Below the pieces are notes generated by a model. That model had not been told where the DNA came from. It saw nothing but the letters and a program-made list of their open reading frames with translations, and ran no database searches. From Pseudisothecium myosuroides (Eukaryota > Streptophyta > Bryopsida > Hypnales > Lembophyllaceae), in assembly GCA_951799445.1 (NCBI GenBank), contig OX637292.1, positions 13,581,296 to 13,645,295 of the forward strand: a stretch of 64,000 bases of DNA, given 5' to 3'. Both the position numbers and the translations under genes were made by a program. This document shows positions 38,209-51,136 of this stretch, piece by piece (the stretch's first letter is position 1; the number at the start of each line of letters is the position of its first letter).

Positions 38209-38211
38209 TTG

Positions 38212-38218
38212 TTTTTTT
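38212..38218 (+). terminator. RNA polymerase III terminator of the tRNA gene
   Basis: A run of seven T residues begins 4 nt after the tRNA, the usual Pol III stop signal. Confidence 0.85.
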
Positions 38219-38945
38219 CTTACCTTTTGCAGGGTATGAATCAACGATCAGTTGAACTTCGGCTCTTGAACAGCTACGTGTTCAGCAGTTCGAACACATT
38301 TCTGTTTGCTGCAGATAATTCAACGAACCCATTCATTTTTCCGCAGAAGAGAAAATCAGCTACTCTACTTCCAAAGACCCTCTGGTAGTCATTTGGTACC
38401 CGTGACAAACCAAAGTTAGCTGCACAACTGAAGATTGCTTTTACCATTCTTGAGAAGCCCCATACGATATCTTTTCATCCAATGTTGCTAATGTGGACAC
38501 TCTTTTCCGCATGTTAAACTCTCTTGACAGATGCAACCAATGCTTTTTGGTGCCCCCTCGAATGGCCTATGCATAAAACACTTGGCCTGTGGAGCGACTC
38601 GATCATAATCCAACCGAGCGTTAAAACACTTCATAAAAAAATGTTGGTGACTCGTGTTCAACTGCACTAGATAAATTGTGGACGAAAGTCCTTCGGAAGT
38701 GAAGGATTCGATACAAGTGTATTAAAAAGGTGGTCTCTACAACTAGTTTCCGACGAATTATAATGCTGCTTTGATGACCTACCGAAGAGTGACAAATCTA
38801 CACAACCACTCTTATGATGTTACAGGGGGAGCTACATCAGTCCCTTTGACAAGAAAATGGAGAGGAGTTCCTGGAGGGGAAATGGTTCTACGACGAGACA
38901 AGCTCTAAGCCTCAGCTGATTAAATCCTGCATTCACAAATGTTGC

Positions 38946-41900
38946 TTACTCTTCAGGATGTGGCTCCCCTCCTTCCAAACCCCATTCTTCGGCGCCATCA
39001 TCTGTGCCATTCACAGGATGAGGTTCCAAAAGCTCGCCTTCTCCTTCAATGAACTGGTCGGCCTCCCCAAAGCCAACTTCATCAATAACATCTACAACAT
39101 CGTGTTGGAACTGTTCGACGTACTCTCCGTCCTGGTAGACCTCTTGTACTTGATCTTCCATGAATCCTCCATTCTGCAAAGGAGAGAATGAGATACCAGT
39201 TAGCAACGGCTCATCAATTGATATGCTCCAAAACAGATATTAGGACACATAGCGCGTGGGATAGACAGTCATTATTCGAATTCCCTAATTATCAAGCGTA
39301 CTAAAAGATTGATCCTTCGTACATGGACAAAGAGGTAACTGCGACCACTCTGCCTTCAAATTAGAGGCCTCAAATCGTAACAGAGCAAGCCCATAGAGTT
39401 TACCTCATGAACATAGCCACCATTCTCGTTGGGGGCTTCTTCGTCAACATGGAGGCCCTCCATCTCATCCACCAAATTACCATCGCTGCCGTTTATGTAA
39501 TTCAGATACTCTGTGGCTGGAAGAAGCTTGGCCCTGTTGACATACCAAGAGGTATAAGACTAGTATACACGTACTGTAGGTAGATTTAAAATCCTAATAA
39601 AAATCCTAGAATTGAGAAGGCTGTTGATGAACCGATTCCTTCAAATTGATGGTTAATTTTACAATGACAGTCTATTCACCTTCACATATTAAAACAGCAT
39701 ACCTCTGCTCTTTACGCTCGACTTCCGTTTCACATGCCAATTCCCAATCAGGAAATAAATTCGGATACTCTTGGGGATCTGCTAGTGATTCGGCAGCCTT
39801 TTGATTGATCTGCTCACCGCGTCCAAACACAGCCGTCAGATAGTTTCCCCCACCAAAACAATGCCTCCATACTACTACTTCTGGAAATATACAAAACAGG
39901 AAAAGCTAAGACAAGTACGTTTACCTTCTTCAAGTCGTTTCGCCACAGTCCGACAACATTGCTGACTTCACTTGGCAAATACGTACGAGCCATGAAGGCT
40001 GCCTCCGGTATCCGGTTGCTGCAGGACAACAAAATGAAAATTAGGAACCAGCCTGTGCCCTAAGTGTTTTCTTTGGTCTAATACGAGCCAAGTTTGCGCA
40101 TTCTCTCAGCTACTCCAAATTCGTAATTTCAATAAACGACAAAATATTAGCAAGAATATTTAGATAAAATAAGAATAGATAAATAAATAAAATTATCAAC
40201 AATCTGTTCACAGATTACCACACCTGCAATAAAACCTGGCATGAAATACTAGGTAGGAGATCATGAACATAGGTACCTGTCAATCAATAATTGTACACAA
40301 TCCTCCACTTTCCCAAGCAAAAAGAGGCCGAGAAACGCCACATTTATCTTTCCCTGCTCTTTGGCAGTAACTGCCAATTTAGCGAGTCCTTTGGCGTCTC
40401 CAAGGGCAGAATGGAGTAACAAGAATCCACTGAGATCCTTGGCGTGCTCGAAGCATTCTCCCGCAACTTCAAACTGCACAAGCCATCTTTCAACTTGAGT
40501 GTAGTTTGTTAAACATCGACATTGTACACAGAAGAGCTCCAGAATATTCAAGAATTCTGAACTAGGTCTAGTTAACATTTACAGTGGTCAGAAAAGAAAC
40601 ACAAACTAGGATTAAATCGCCTCTGAACCACTTTTCCAAATCATACCTTGCCAGCTGACATCGCGAGTTCGCCTAGCTGCTTCCATTTCGACTCGCTTTG
40701 TGACTCTTCAGCTATAGCCTGCGCAAGCAACAAAAGGCCATCCAGTAACCGATTAAATCCCGTGTTCAATATCACATTGTCTGCCTCTCCAAAAATTGGC
40801 TAGTATTACATTTTTAGAATGCATATATTAGGGATACTATGTGTACTTATGAGCAACTGATGAAATAACAAATTAGAATGAAGCAAACAGGTTTATTTCA
40901 TGCCCAACATGGGCAAGACTATAAATTAATAGTCTACATGAAATAGCATATATCGGAGTAATTGCCACACTCAATCATATACGGAGTGTAAAAGTCAAAC
41001 CTACTAAGTCAAGTAGTAATGAAAGTATCAACATTTACCTTAGCAGTCTCCAGCCTGCCAAGCTGAATGGCTAGATCGAATTTGTAGTCAAGATCAGTTG
41101 CAATCGCAAGAGCGTCCTCCACCATACCCCGTGACTCTAGAAACCTCGCCACACTGTCATCGAAGAAGTATTAGTTCTTCAAATCTACAACCAGCTCGGT
41201 AAAACATATAGGCAAGTAATCTGAAAGACTGATGAGTATGTAAATACATAAAAAGGAAGCATATATGAAAGGAGAGGCCACAAGATTGAGGCCACACTTT
41301 TTGCTATCCGCAGCTACACAAATAGCACAAAACAGTTATCAGAATATATTCGCACCTGGATTCAAAAAGATTATGTTTCAACTGACCTGTTCAGGTGATC
41401 CCTTGGAATGGTTGGTAAGATTTCCTCTGCTTTCTCAAGATCTCCTCGCAAGACTAGAGTTTTGTACTCTATCAAATTTAGCAGCAAGGTGTAGCTCATG
41501 ACACTGAAACCAACCAAAAAATTTACAAGACTAAGTCATTCAGTATAACTTCCATTGCATTATTCAAGTAAAGATTCAGAATCTGTCGAGTTCAAGGAAG
41601 TCAAAATCTCTAATATTGACCTTGGAACACGCCATGAATATAACACATTAACTAGATGCTGAATACAACTTCATCCTACTCAGTATATGACTCACTTGAA
41701 CTCCTTATCAAGGAGATAAACGCGGCTTTGACTTGCAAGATATCCAAGCAGGTACATCGGGCGATCCAGGTGGAACATTGTTGTCACCTGATATCCAAGC
41801 ATCCACGTTAGTACCACCGATAGTGGTCCGGTACCATAATTTTAGTGTAGTAGATTCAAGAATGATCAATTTCGATGATGAGAAACACTTGAGCTCCCCA

Positions 41901-44900
41901 GATTCTATCCAGCTAGCAGAAGTCTAACTGATTCAACGAAGCAAATACAAGCCATAATGCAGTCTCCCGTAGTCGCTTGTCTATGGGCACTGCTTACCTC
42001 TCCACCAATACAGTAGTTGAGTCTCCATGCTGAGTTGTTGTAAATGAAGCAGTCACCAACCCACAAACCGGTTCTAATTCGTTCAGAAATTTCGTGCAGT
42101 AGTTCAAAGGCATCTTCCACACCTTGCTCATCCGTCGGCCTGCCACTGTCAAAGTGCTCTGCGACCACGTCCCGCTGAACGTAGAAGCATCTAAATCGTC
42201 AGCTTTGATGTAATCAACAATAGACTAGCAACCAAAGTGAACTAAGACAAAAATCTTCGAGGCAAATACACCCAGTTATATGTACAGTAAAGATGTACAG
42301 TGCAGAAAAACCAAACTCGTCGCACCACGCTATTAACCCTGGACTTCCCACTATGAACTACACAAAACATTCACACAATGCTGGTCTTACATTGTACTTC
42401 AGAATATAGAAAGAGCTTTCACTTGCAATAGCAACCAGGTCTCCGCTGTCTGACCAGTATATATTCTGCGTACAGAGAGAAGTAGTAAATTAGCATACAT
42501 TGGCTTCAAATGACAAACAACCAATCAGAAACAGAGGAAATCCAAAGAACTTCGAAAAAATGATACCATATCAGCGATAAAGAAAACAAAGCTTGATTGA
42601 CAAAATTGCTTTATGACTATTACCTTGACCACAACATCGATCCGTCGAATCACACGACATTCAGCCCAGTCATAAAAACAGACACAATCATTTGAACGAA
42701 CTCCAAGCAGGCTGCCACCATACATCCCTTCAGCTGAAAACGATGGTCGAACACTTTTCCGTTCCTGCAAGTCACGTTGAAATTGTTTATGAAGGCCTCC
42801 TTCAAGTTTAGACTCTTAACAAATGAAGTACTATGAAGAAGCCAAGCAACACTAGACAAAAGTTTTAGGTCGAAGTCAATGCACATGACATCCGTGCAGA
42901 TATGTTTAAAGGAAAATAAGTTCACTGCAAGAAATCTAAACCTGGAAAGTTTTGCCAAATATTTTGATTTTGGAAGTGCTCTCACGAACTGCGCATTCAC
43001 CATCAGTTGACCAGGCAAAATCTAAGGCGGAACCAAATGATCGATTCCTCCAAGCTAGGGCTGTGTAAATGATAAACTCGCCATCACCACACACTACCAC
43101 AAACCTGCCATTGGGATTATGCTTCAAGCTCTGTAAAGATCACAAAGAAACAAATTAACAATCAGCTCCATGATTCATAAACCCGAGCTTAAATTTCAAG
43201 GAACCCCATGTCTCAATAAAGTAACATAGATAAACGTTCACCTGTGGATAAAGATCACAGCTCCCTAGCTCTTTGACTGCCAAGGGTAAGCGCTCTCCAT
43301 CTGTAATCTGCAGAAAAAGTTTCGCACATTTAAATCATAAATGACATTTTCAAATTGCTGGTAGCGTTGCTGACCAAAACTAACTACCAGTAGACAGAAG
43401 AGTTATAACATGTAAGTAACAAAACAGGAAATTAATTAGCACTACTTGTAAACAAGGCTATGATCACCTCAAAATCAGCACCAACTGCCTTAATGTTGAC
43501 CGTCTGTACTTCATTGTGCTTGGCCCATATAATTTTGCCACTGCCATCCATGCTGGCAACTGGAGCCTCCTTTCCAATTTTTATCATGATGGTTCCTTCA
43601 TCATATCCAATGGCCACCCTGCACAATTTTTAAAATCAATTCCAATATTCAGATCAAATTCAAGTCCACCATACTACTCAAACATGTACCAAGAGAGATA
43701 CTACATATTATCAGAAGGGGAATTTATTGATTTTTTTTAAAACGGTACAATTGCAGCAAAGGCTGCTTTCACAAGAGCAGCAAAAACTAGGCAAAGTATA
43801 TACCAAGTTCAGTACAGTGCCCTCCCAAAAGGTCTGCTTTCCATTGTATGGGAAAGGGGGGCGGGGTAGCAATCTCTTTGGGAGGGCACTGTACAATAAG
43901 TGAACTGGTAGAAAACTTGCCTTTTCGAGCCCTTTATGTACCCAATAGCCCACACTCGCTCCAGTCCATAGTTCAAAGTGTTCTCAAGCCTGAAAAAAAC
44001 AGATTCACGTAGATCATACGTAGGTTATCAATCACATGAACAAGTCAATTACTTTGTATTGGAACCAATCAACAGTCAAAAGAAACCACCCAAACGTTGA
44101 TTCCATACCGGCACTTCTGAACATAAAAGTGAAGGTATAAAAGCATTCACCTACAGCGATTGGGCAAGAAAAAATTCGTACACCTATGGCACTAGATACG
44201 TTGTACTGGCATATAATTAACCTTTAGACTCTAGGTGGAATGTTCAGATAAGACAAATCTTGACGGAGAATGCCCACCTGTACGTAGTTGCATGCCAAAT
44301 ACGAACTGTTCCATCTTCTGAACCAGTTAATATGATGGGCAGCTCAGGGTGGAAACACGCCGCAGAGACATTATGAGAATGGCCCTCTAGAGTTTGCACA
44401 CAGCTCTTGGTTTGATAATCCCATACCTGCAACAAGGTCAAACACCAGAAAAGACACCTAAGCAATCAATTAAATAGACAAGTGGACTCTGCTCAATAAA
44501 AATTAGACAATATATTAAGCAAATCGCCACCTATATCTTTCACTGAAACGGCATCAAACTTCAGAGAGTGAACTCAGTATCCGATTTGGTCAATGTCAAG
44601 CTAACAGGCACCTGCACTATTGACACTGTGTGAGGTGGATTACCACATACCTTAGCTGTTTGGTCATCAGATCCTGTGAGCAAATGTGGCCGGTCACCAC
44701 CAGTAAAGTATTCCACACAGTTGACACCTTTCTGATGAGCTTCGAGGGTAAAGTTGGGCTCAGGTGAACCCAAATTCCAGATCTGTTTAGAAAAAAAGAA
44801 AACTCAACCAATCAACACAATAAATTTTGCGATTCTGGACTTAAAGGTTGTGGAAAGACATTCTTACCAACGGTTTAGTGTGTTCCAAGTTCTTAGCTGT

Positions 44901-47659
44901 TTATTTTGTGAACGTTTCATAAATCAGACGTCTTTTGCCACAAACCCCTAATTTTACATTATTCCAAACTAAGCTATTAGCAGGAAACCAACTAGTAGTA
45001 TCTCACCTTCACAGTTCGATCCAAGGAAGCACTTGCAAATGTGTTGCTGTCTTTAGGATTAAAGGTCACTTGCATGACATAATGAGAGTGCCCTTCAAAA
45101 ATCTGGGTGCAAATCCAGCCCTTCTCCCAGTCCCAAAGTTTGATAAGCATATCATCTGAGCAAGATAGAACATAAGGTAAAGTGGGATGCACTACGACAC
45201 ATCGAATGTAATCGGTATGTGCCTCGAACTGTTTCACTTTGTCCATCGTGTTGTAGTTGTAAACCCGGATGAACATGTCGTCAGAGCCAGCTACAATCCA
45301 CTGCTTGCGAGGAATAAATTTTGCTGATCGCACTGCAGAAAACAGAATGGTTGGAAAAAACCCCTTAGGTCAGCACTTTTCAACGAGGACTTCGAAACGG
45401 GAAATAATGCTCAAGCACACAAAATGCACCTTAAGTGACACTTGCGACAAATTTCACACGGAAATGCTGCAAAGCGTGAAATGCTATAAAACAACTGAAA
45501 GGCATGGATGGTCTACTATACAAACTATTAAAACATGAACAATCATAACACCTACCAGGCAGCTCAGTAACTTCGAAGGACTTCACCAGGGTCTGCAAGC
45601 AGAAGGACATGAAAATTACATTAGGCTTTAAAAAAGCCATCCAGATAAAAATAACGATGCAAATAATCCTATTTATATGCAATCTAGATGAGTATTAGCA
45701 CAAAAAAAACTCATAGGCTGCCAATCAAATGTTACAGGATGCCTCAAGGACAAATTTGCAAAACCAAAAAAAGCAACAGGAAATAGACGTGCAGCAAATG
45801 TATGCTGGATAAAAAATGTATGACCAAATGAGGATCTGCAAGACCAGAATCCTCCCAGAAGATTAGATTCCACGCTGGAATTGTTTGAGTCCTGACCACA
45901 CAATGGAAAATTAACATTCGCCATGACAGAGGAACAAGTCGTGTTCACTTAAGTACCTGGTTCTGGTAGTTCCATATGTAAACACTTCCTGTGTACAGAG
46001 TGGATAATATCCTGCACGAAGATCAGAAAGAACATAAATTTATGACTCATAATGCCCAAGAGCCAACAAAAAACTGAAAAATAAGCAATTAACCTTACAT
46101 GCATTTATGTCTTACGTAGACTGAACAAAGTAAATGGTCGAGAGTTCCAGGCTGCCGAGTTCTTATCCTAGTACAATCTAGTGAAGAAACAAAATCCTTT
46201 ACCATGGTTCTGTTGGATGAAGGTCCACGCATTTGACTCGTTCCGATCTTTGAGCGAGTTTCCGCTGCATGATATACGAGCAGCAGAATCAGCACAAACA
46301 ATCGATGAGCGTATCATCAACGCTTTCCAATGATGTTAAGTGAGCAACTAGAAATTCCTCTATAACATGTGATAGAAATGCGAAAAATCTATAACCTCCA
46401 GCAATGCCGGCAAAACTAGCCCATGACCGATGCGATATGAACTTAAAGAGATAGTCAGAATAAGCCGCCCACAACTCCAAAACAATTACTATCGGGAGCT
46501 GTCCCAAGGAGGTCCAGTGCACAAGAATAAATAAACGATGAGCGGAAACATACCTTTATCGCTAAGCGGAGAGGCTGCAAAACCGAACAAGAACAAATCA
46601 GAATTACTTCGCTCCCGCTCACATTGACAAAACTTCTACCTCATAAACACGCATTGAACCAATTAAAACATTCCACCACCATCCTCATTCACTACTGACC
46701 ATAAAAATCTAATTCGATTTCACGCCCTCCGACCATTCAATGAGAATATGCAGCTACTAAAAAAATTGAAAATTGTTCATTAAAAATTAAAATACCACTA
46801 AAAAGAAGCCACTGAGCATAATCGAAGTGACTAAACTCAAAACTAGGTCAATCAAAAACAGATGACCTCACTAGCAATCCGCCAACCTTCAACAACCAAG
46901 TCTACGACCGGCTTCGAAGCAAAACGACAAACAGAGCCGAAGGCATTGCACCAAGGCATAAAAATGTCGACACCATCGTCATTCACTTCAAAACTCGAAT
47001 TCAATTCAGCTCGTTCCACGCATTCCGATCAACACCATGAGAATAGGCGACTACTAACACAAACAAAAGAATTCGCGGTACTAAAGAAGAGGTCAATGCA
47101 GAGAATACTCAGAACTAGGCCAAATCACACCCTACACAGCAGCTCCAGATGATCTCACTACGGATCCGCCAACCTTCAAAAACCAAATTTAGACGACTCG
47201 GAAGCAAAACAAGAACCATCGCAGAGAGAAGAGCCCGAAGGCATAAAAAAAAATCATCAACATCGTTATTCACACCCTGGCTTCAAAACTCGAATTTCGA
47301 TTTCAGCTCGTTCCACGCATTCCGATCAACAACACGGGAACACGCAACTACATATCCAAACAAAAGAATTCGCCGTACTAAAGAAAATGCCAATGCCGAG
47401 AATACTCAAAGCTAGGTCAAGTCACCTCCTCCACAGCAGCTTCAGAGGACCTCACTACCCCTTCAAAAAACAAATTTAAGATCGGTGTGGCAGCAAAGTG
47501 AAGAAACTATCGAACCGAGGGAGAGAGGCGGGGGACAGAGAGTCCGAGATATGGCAATATTCCTAAAGCCCTACCAAGCGAGCAATACTGCAAAGAAAAT
47601 CCCGGGAAAACGATGGAAAATGCATCTGCAGGTGAAAGAGAGGGCTTGAGGATTACCAT
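38946..47659 (-). CDS. COPB2: Coatomer subunit beta' (beta'-COP), COPI vesicle coat
   Basis: 24 exons join in frame to 934 aa, near the family's usual length of about 920. Exon 1 codes only the ATG (47659-47657) and exon 2 is 21 nt (46574-46554, PLRLAIK). Others run from 46264-46203 through 45332-45007, 44782-44651, 43618-43468 and 42174-41998 to 39173-38946. N-terminal WD40 propeller: [54 protein letters not shown]. The coatomer WD-associated region follows ([39 protein letters not shown]), then an alpha-solenoid part with [25 protein letters not shown] and [16 protein letters not shown]. The tail is acidic. Beta'-COP binds KKxx cargo tails in Golgi-to-ER vesicles. The intron at 43920-43619 starts with GC (GCAAGT) rather than GT. 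Exon phases agree throughout. Confidence 0.96.
43812..43894. repeat. Intronic hairpin with 18-bp perfect arms
   Basis: GTACAGTGCCCTCCCAAA at 43812-43829 is exactly complementary to 43877-43894. It lies in the GC-AG intron of the beta'-COP gene, close to the donor. It could be a tiny MITE or a regulatory RNA hairpin. Confidence 0.85.
46620..47470. repeat. Three degenerate ~290-bp tandem copies in intron 1 of the beta'-COP gene
   Basis: Copies start near 46860 and 47149 and share CTCGTTCCACGCATTCCGAT, AAAAGAATTCGC and GAGAATACTCA blocks. An older copy at about 46620-46860 is recognisable by CACCATCCTCATTCAC and a GAGAATATGCAGCTACTAA block. A part copy trails to 47490. The open frames inside are products of the duplication and not genes. 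Confidence 0.75.
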
Positions 47660-47947
47660 GGTGCTCGATCGGAACAACGCAAGGGTTGCGCAGGCCGATC
47701 GATGAAGATCTGCAAGCAAGTAAATACACGAAGGCGAGCAAGGCTCACAGCAGCAGCAAGCTGCGAGAGGGGACGAAGCCCAAAAGGGAAGAGACTCACG
47801 TCCCAATCGAGATGCGTGTTTGAGGTGACTAAATTTAGGGATCTCGTTTGGGGACGTCGGTATGAATGATTGAGGTCCTAGGAGTGATGAGAGCCTGACT
47901 GAGTTCCTGAGTTTGATGTGATTATAACTTAGTTGTCATCTCAAGTA

Positions 47948-48527
47948 CTCCCTCTGTCGAAATAAATCCAGGGTTTTCCAAATATACTTGTCTCAAATTA
48001 AATTCGGAATTGGCTCTCTACAACTTGATGGACAACAACTGAAGCTAGTTCAAACACCCTGAAGGAAAAAAAATCTATAGATGTCACACTCCAAAGACTT
48101 TATAGCAATTCAATCGTTGCAAAGGGAATTGAAATGCAACTTCTAACCAATCAAAGGCAAAAAATTCAACCCAAAACTATACAAAAACAGCTACTAACAA
48201 ATCTATTGTTGAGAATTTCTTGGAGTTGAATCACAAAATATTGTTGGAATTGAATACAATAGACATCAATGAACGTCACTACACCAATATTGCTCGAAGA
48301 ATGATGAAAATTAATACCGCTGGAGCAATTTCAAAAAGGACAAAAATTTGTCACTTTTGCCGCTTGTTTTCAACATGTGCTGCTTCACTTTTAACTTCCA
48401 TTTTTTCACATCTTGTAGGGTTTAGTAGAAGCTATAATATCTCCGCAATCCCTTGAAAATAGGAACAACTCATGCATTAATCTAGCCATTTCTAGGAAAC
48501 CCCGGATTTATTTCGAGAAGGAGGGAG
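47948..48527. mobile_element. Stowaway-like (Tc1/mariner-type) MITE, 580 bp
   Basis: The left end is CTCCCTCTGTCGAAATAAAT and the right end, reversed, CTCCCTCCTTCTCGAAATAA. TA flanks both ends (47946-47947, 48528-48529). CTCCCTCCGT ends with a TA target are the signature of plant Stowaway elements. It is larger than most; the middle holds a short frame (48220-48456) of no known family. It lies about 290 bp upstream of the beta'-COP start codon. Confidence 0.85.
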
Positions 48528-48543
48528 TACCTTACCTTGAAGG

Positions 48544-48956
48544 TAAGGTAGTATGCTCTTAAAGCGACCATTTAAGGGCTTGTCTGCCTTTTTCACAGGT
48601 TTCCATGAATAGAAATATTTTTGGATCATTTTTCAGAGAAAGAAAAATGGATGCGGAACCTAACACAAGTAGTTTCATATTTTTTGAATCATTTTTGAGT
48701 TACTTATGAATTTTTTTTTAAGACTGCTATAGGCACCTATTTGTGAACCTAGGTCTTCCAAAATCTGGCCACTTGCAACTTCTAAAGTGATTCGAGAAAA
48801 TGAAGGCCAATGATTGGCTCTTGCAATAAATAATGTTTTTTTCTCGATTCTCTCAAAGGCTTGAGAGGTCCATTTAAGGACCATCTAATGTCCATTTCAA
48901 ACCTAAATATAGGGTCAATTTGAAGAGGCCGCTCGCTTTTAGAGTAGACTACCTTA
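48544..48956. mobile_element. MITE-like element with ~24-bp terminal inverted repeats
   Basis: The left end TAAGGTAGTATGCTCTTAAA and the complement of the right end, TAAGGTAGTCTACTCTAAAA, both continue GCG. It lies immediately next to the Stowaway-like element. Confidence 0.7.
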
Positions 48957-49034
48957 GGCGGTGCATAAAGTGGCACCTTGTAAAGATGACACGGACCAAA
49001 GTGCTACAATGGATGATAGAATAGGAAACAAAAC

Positions 49035-50210
49035 AAAACTACAAAAGGTTGCAAATCCAAAGTAAAAATAAAGAAGTTTTTGTATTCAAAGTAGGTTTGA
49101 AACTATTTACTAGGGAGAGAGAATATAAATAGTCTTCCTCCTCTACTATTGATCCAAGGGATTCTAACTAATATAAACTACAGTGGAGAGCGTATTAATA
49201 TAATATAGTTAACCCTTCTTCTACTTATTTTGGTGTTCCTCCTCCCCCATCAGCTTTTGTTGACATTTTTCATAATCTATTGATTTCTTGTGCATCTGGA
49301 GGTTTAGATCATAAGGTTGGAGCTTAAAGCTAGCATTCCTATCCTTTATTTATAAATCATTTTTTTCTCTTCTATCATAGATACTTTGACCTCTTCCGTT
49401 GCTAAATCTATAGCAATCTCAGTGGCTACTACTAGTATTGAGCCACCAAGACTTCAACCTCTTTTTTTTGCACAGTTAATGAAATTAAGATAACAATAAT
49501 GTAAAAGAAGATAAATTTAGAGGCTAGAGTTGGGCGAGGAGGGGCCAACAAAAGATAAACGCAGGATAGGAATACTGGCTTTAATCTCCAACCTTCCAAT
49601 CTAAACCTCCAAATAAATAAGAAATTGACACTCAAATTGTAAAAAATGTTAACAAAAGCTGCTAGGGGAAGAGAAACATGAGTATAAGTAAAAAAATAGT
49701 TAACTACTAGAGGATTTATAGGAGGAAAGAAATCATAGGGTGAATCAATTTTCCTTGCAAAAAATCAACTTGAAAAGATGACGCAAAGAACATGGCCAAA
49801 CGGGGAGGTTGTAAAACATTCTCCAGAAATAAAATTGAAGTTGGAAATTTCAAAACATAATAAACTCAAGACAAAAGACACAAAGAATGTACCAATAATT
49901 TCCTTTAAAACAAAACAAAAACTAAATTGGAATTGCAAATGCAAAGCTCAAAATAAAAATCATCAAATCATGTTGATAAATGTGTTGAAAATAGAAAATA
50001 CAACAAAACTACAAAAGGTTGTAAAATTAAAGTACACAAGAAGGAAGAAGTTTATTTTCAAAGGAGGTATAAAACATATACCAACAAGAGAAGATGAATA
50101 GTCTTACTCTACTATTGGCCCAAGGGATTTTAATCTAATCTACAGTTGCCTTTACAACTACAATGAACTATAATGGAGAGCATATTGAGATAACATATTT
50201 TTTAATATAG
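49035..50210. repeat. Nested direct and inverted repeats
   Basis: About 49035-49207 and 50004-50205 are direct copies (CAAAACTACAAAAGGTTG, ...CTACTATTG..CCAAGGGATT). Between them, about 49209-49350 and 49560-49715 are inverted copies (CAGCTTTTGTTGACATTTTT; GGAGGTTTAGAT). No gene is seen. It looks like a composite of two related elements in opposite orientation. Confidence 0.6.
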
Positions 50211-50395
50211 AGAATACTTCTATGAGTTCTATATAAGACAAAAGTACATATGTTCATTTTTAGAATTTTGTGTGAAAAGGGAAGGTCTTGCACAAGAGTT
50301 TACCTTCCAATAAGTTTTATTTTTATTTTTAAATAGATGATTTACACTATACTCAAAAGGATGATTTCTATGGTGATCAGTCCATCATTATTGGA

Positions 50396-50621
50396 TTAAT
50401 CCTTTAGCACCTAAATCTTTTCTTGAATTTTTGAGTATTTTGCTTATATCTTTATAAATATATATTATTTATCTCAATTTCATCAAATTTCATAAATAGA
50501 AAGTGTGGTTTTTTACAAGTCAAGCATTTCTTGAATAAATGAGAAGTTTTGTGGTTTAAAAAACCCTATAACCTCTTTATTTATTGTATAGAATTGGAAT
50601 GTCAAAGCACCAAGGGGTTAA
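50396..50621. mobile_element. Short TTAA-bounded inverted-repeat element (226 bp)
   Basis: The left border is TTAATCCTTTAGCACC and the right border CAAAGCACCAAGGGGTTAA, with TTAA at both ends. It is the smallest member of the family in the window. Confidence 0.65.
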
Positions 50622-51136
50622 GAGCAATTGAAATCCTTGAAATGTTTTTTTTTAATACAATATTCTTAAAAGAAATTTGCAAGTAGTTTCATGTTTTTTG
50701 GATTCTTGAAGAGTTAGTTGTGAATTTGAAGTTGTTATTACATAAAGCTCTATTTTGACATGTTTACTATTGTTACATTGAAGAATGCAATATGAACCTC
50801 TCTCCTAGAGAACATATGTAGAAAATATTTCTAAAGAGTCTTTTCAGAGTTAGAGAACATTTCTTCTAGGGATTGTTTTAAGAGTCTAAACTATTTTAAT
50901 ACCTCCAATTTTAGATGACTCCATGGTAGGTAGGGCATTGAAATGGGTCTATGGTTGCTTCTATGAAATGGTTGAATTATATTTTGTTTTGTTTTTTGCA
51001 TGTAGACGAATGGAAGAAAAGGTTATAGCAATTGAAATTCAAAATTGTAAAGATGTGTTATCAAGTTGTTTCCAACAAGTTATTTTTTGAATTAAAAAAT
51101 GTTTCCTCAATTTGAGGTCCAACAAACCTAAACCCC

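Larger units (their letters stand above)
38022..38255 (+). other. Possible small coding fragment around the tRNA
   Basis: From 38022 the frame reads VSEVEQTIMNSNKDAEIRNG and on to SAIAIPQEG, with coding-like composition, preceded by an acceptor-like CTGCAG. A GTGGGC donor-like site at 38134 and a TTTTGCAG at about 38232 would remove the tRNA and keep the frame (ending YESTIS). No family is recognised. It may be a decayed or chance frame. Confidence 0.2.

Noticed and set aside
46862..47415. Two open frames of about 90 codons on the plus strand
   Set aside because: They lie in intron 1 of the beta'-COP gene within a tandem duplication and resemble each other only through that duplication.
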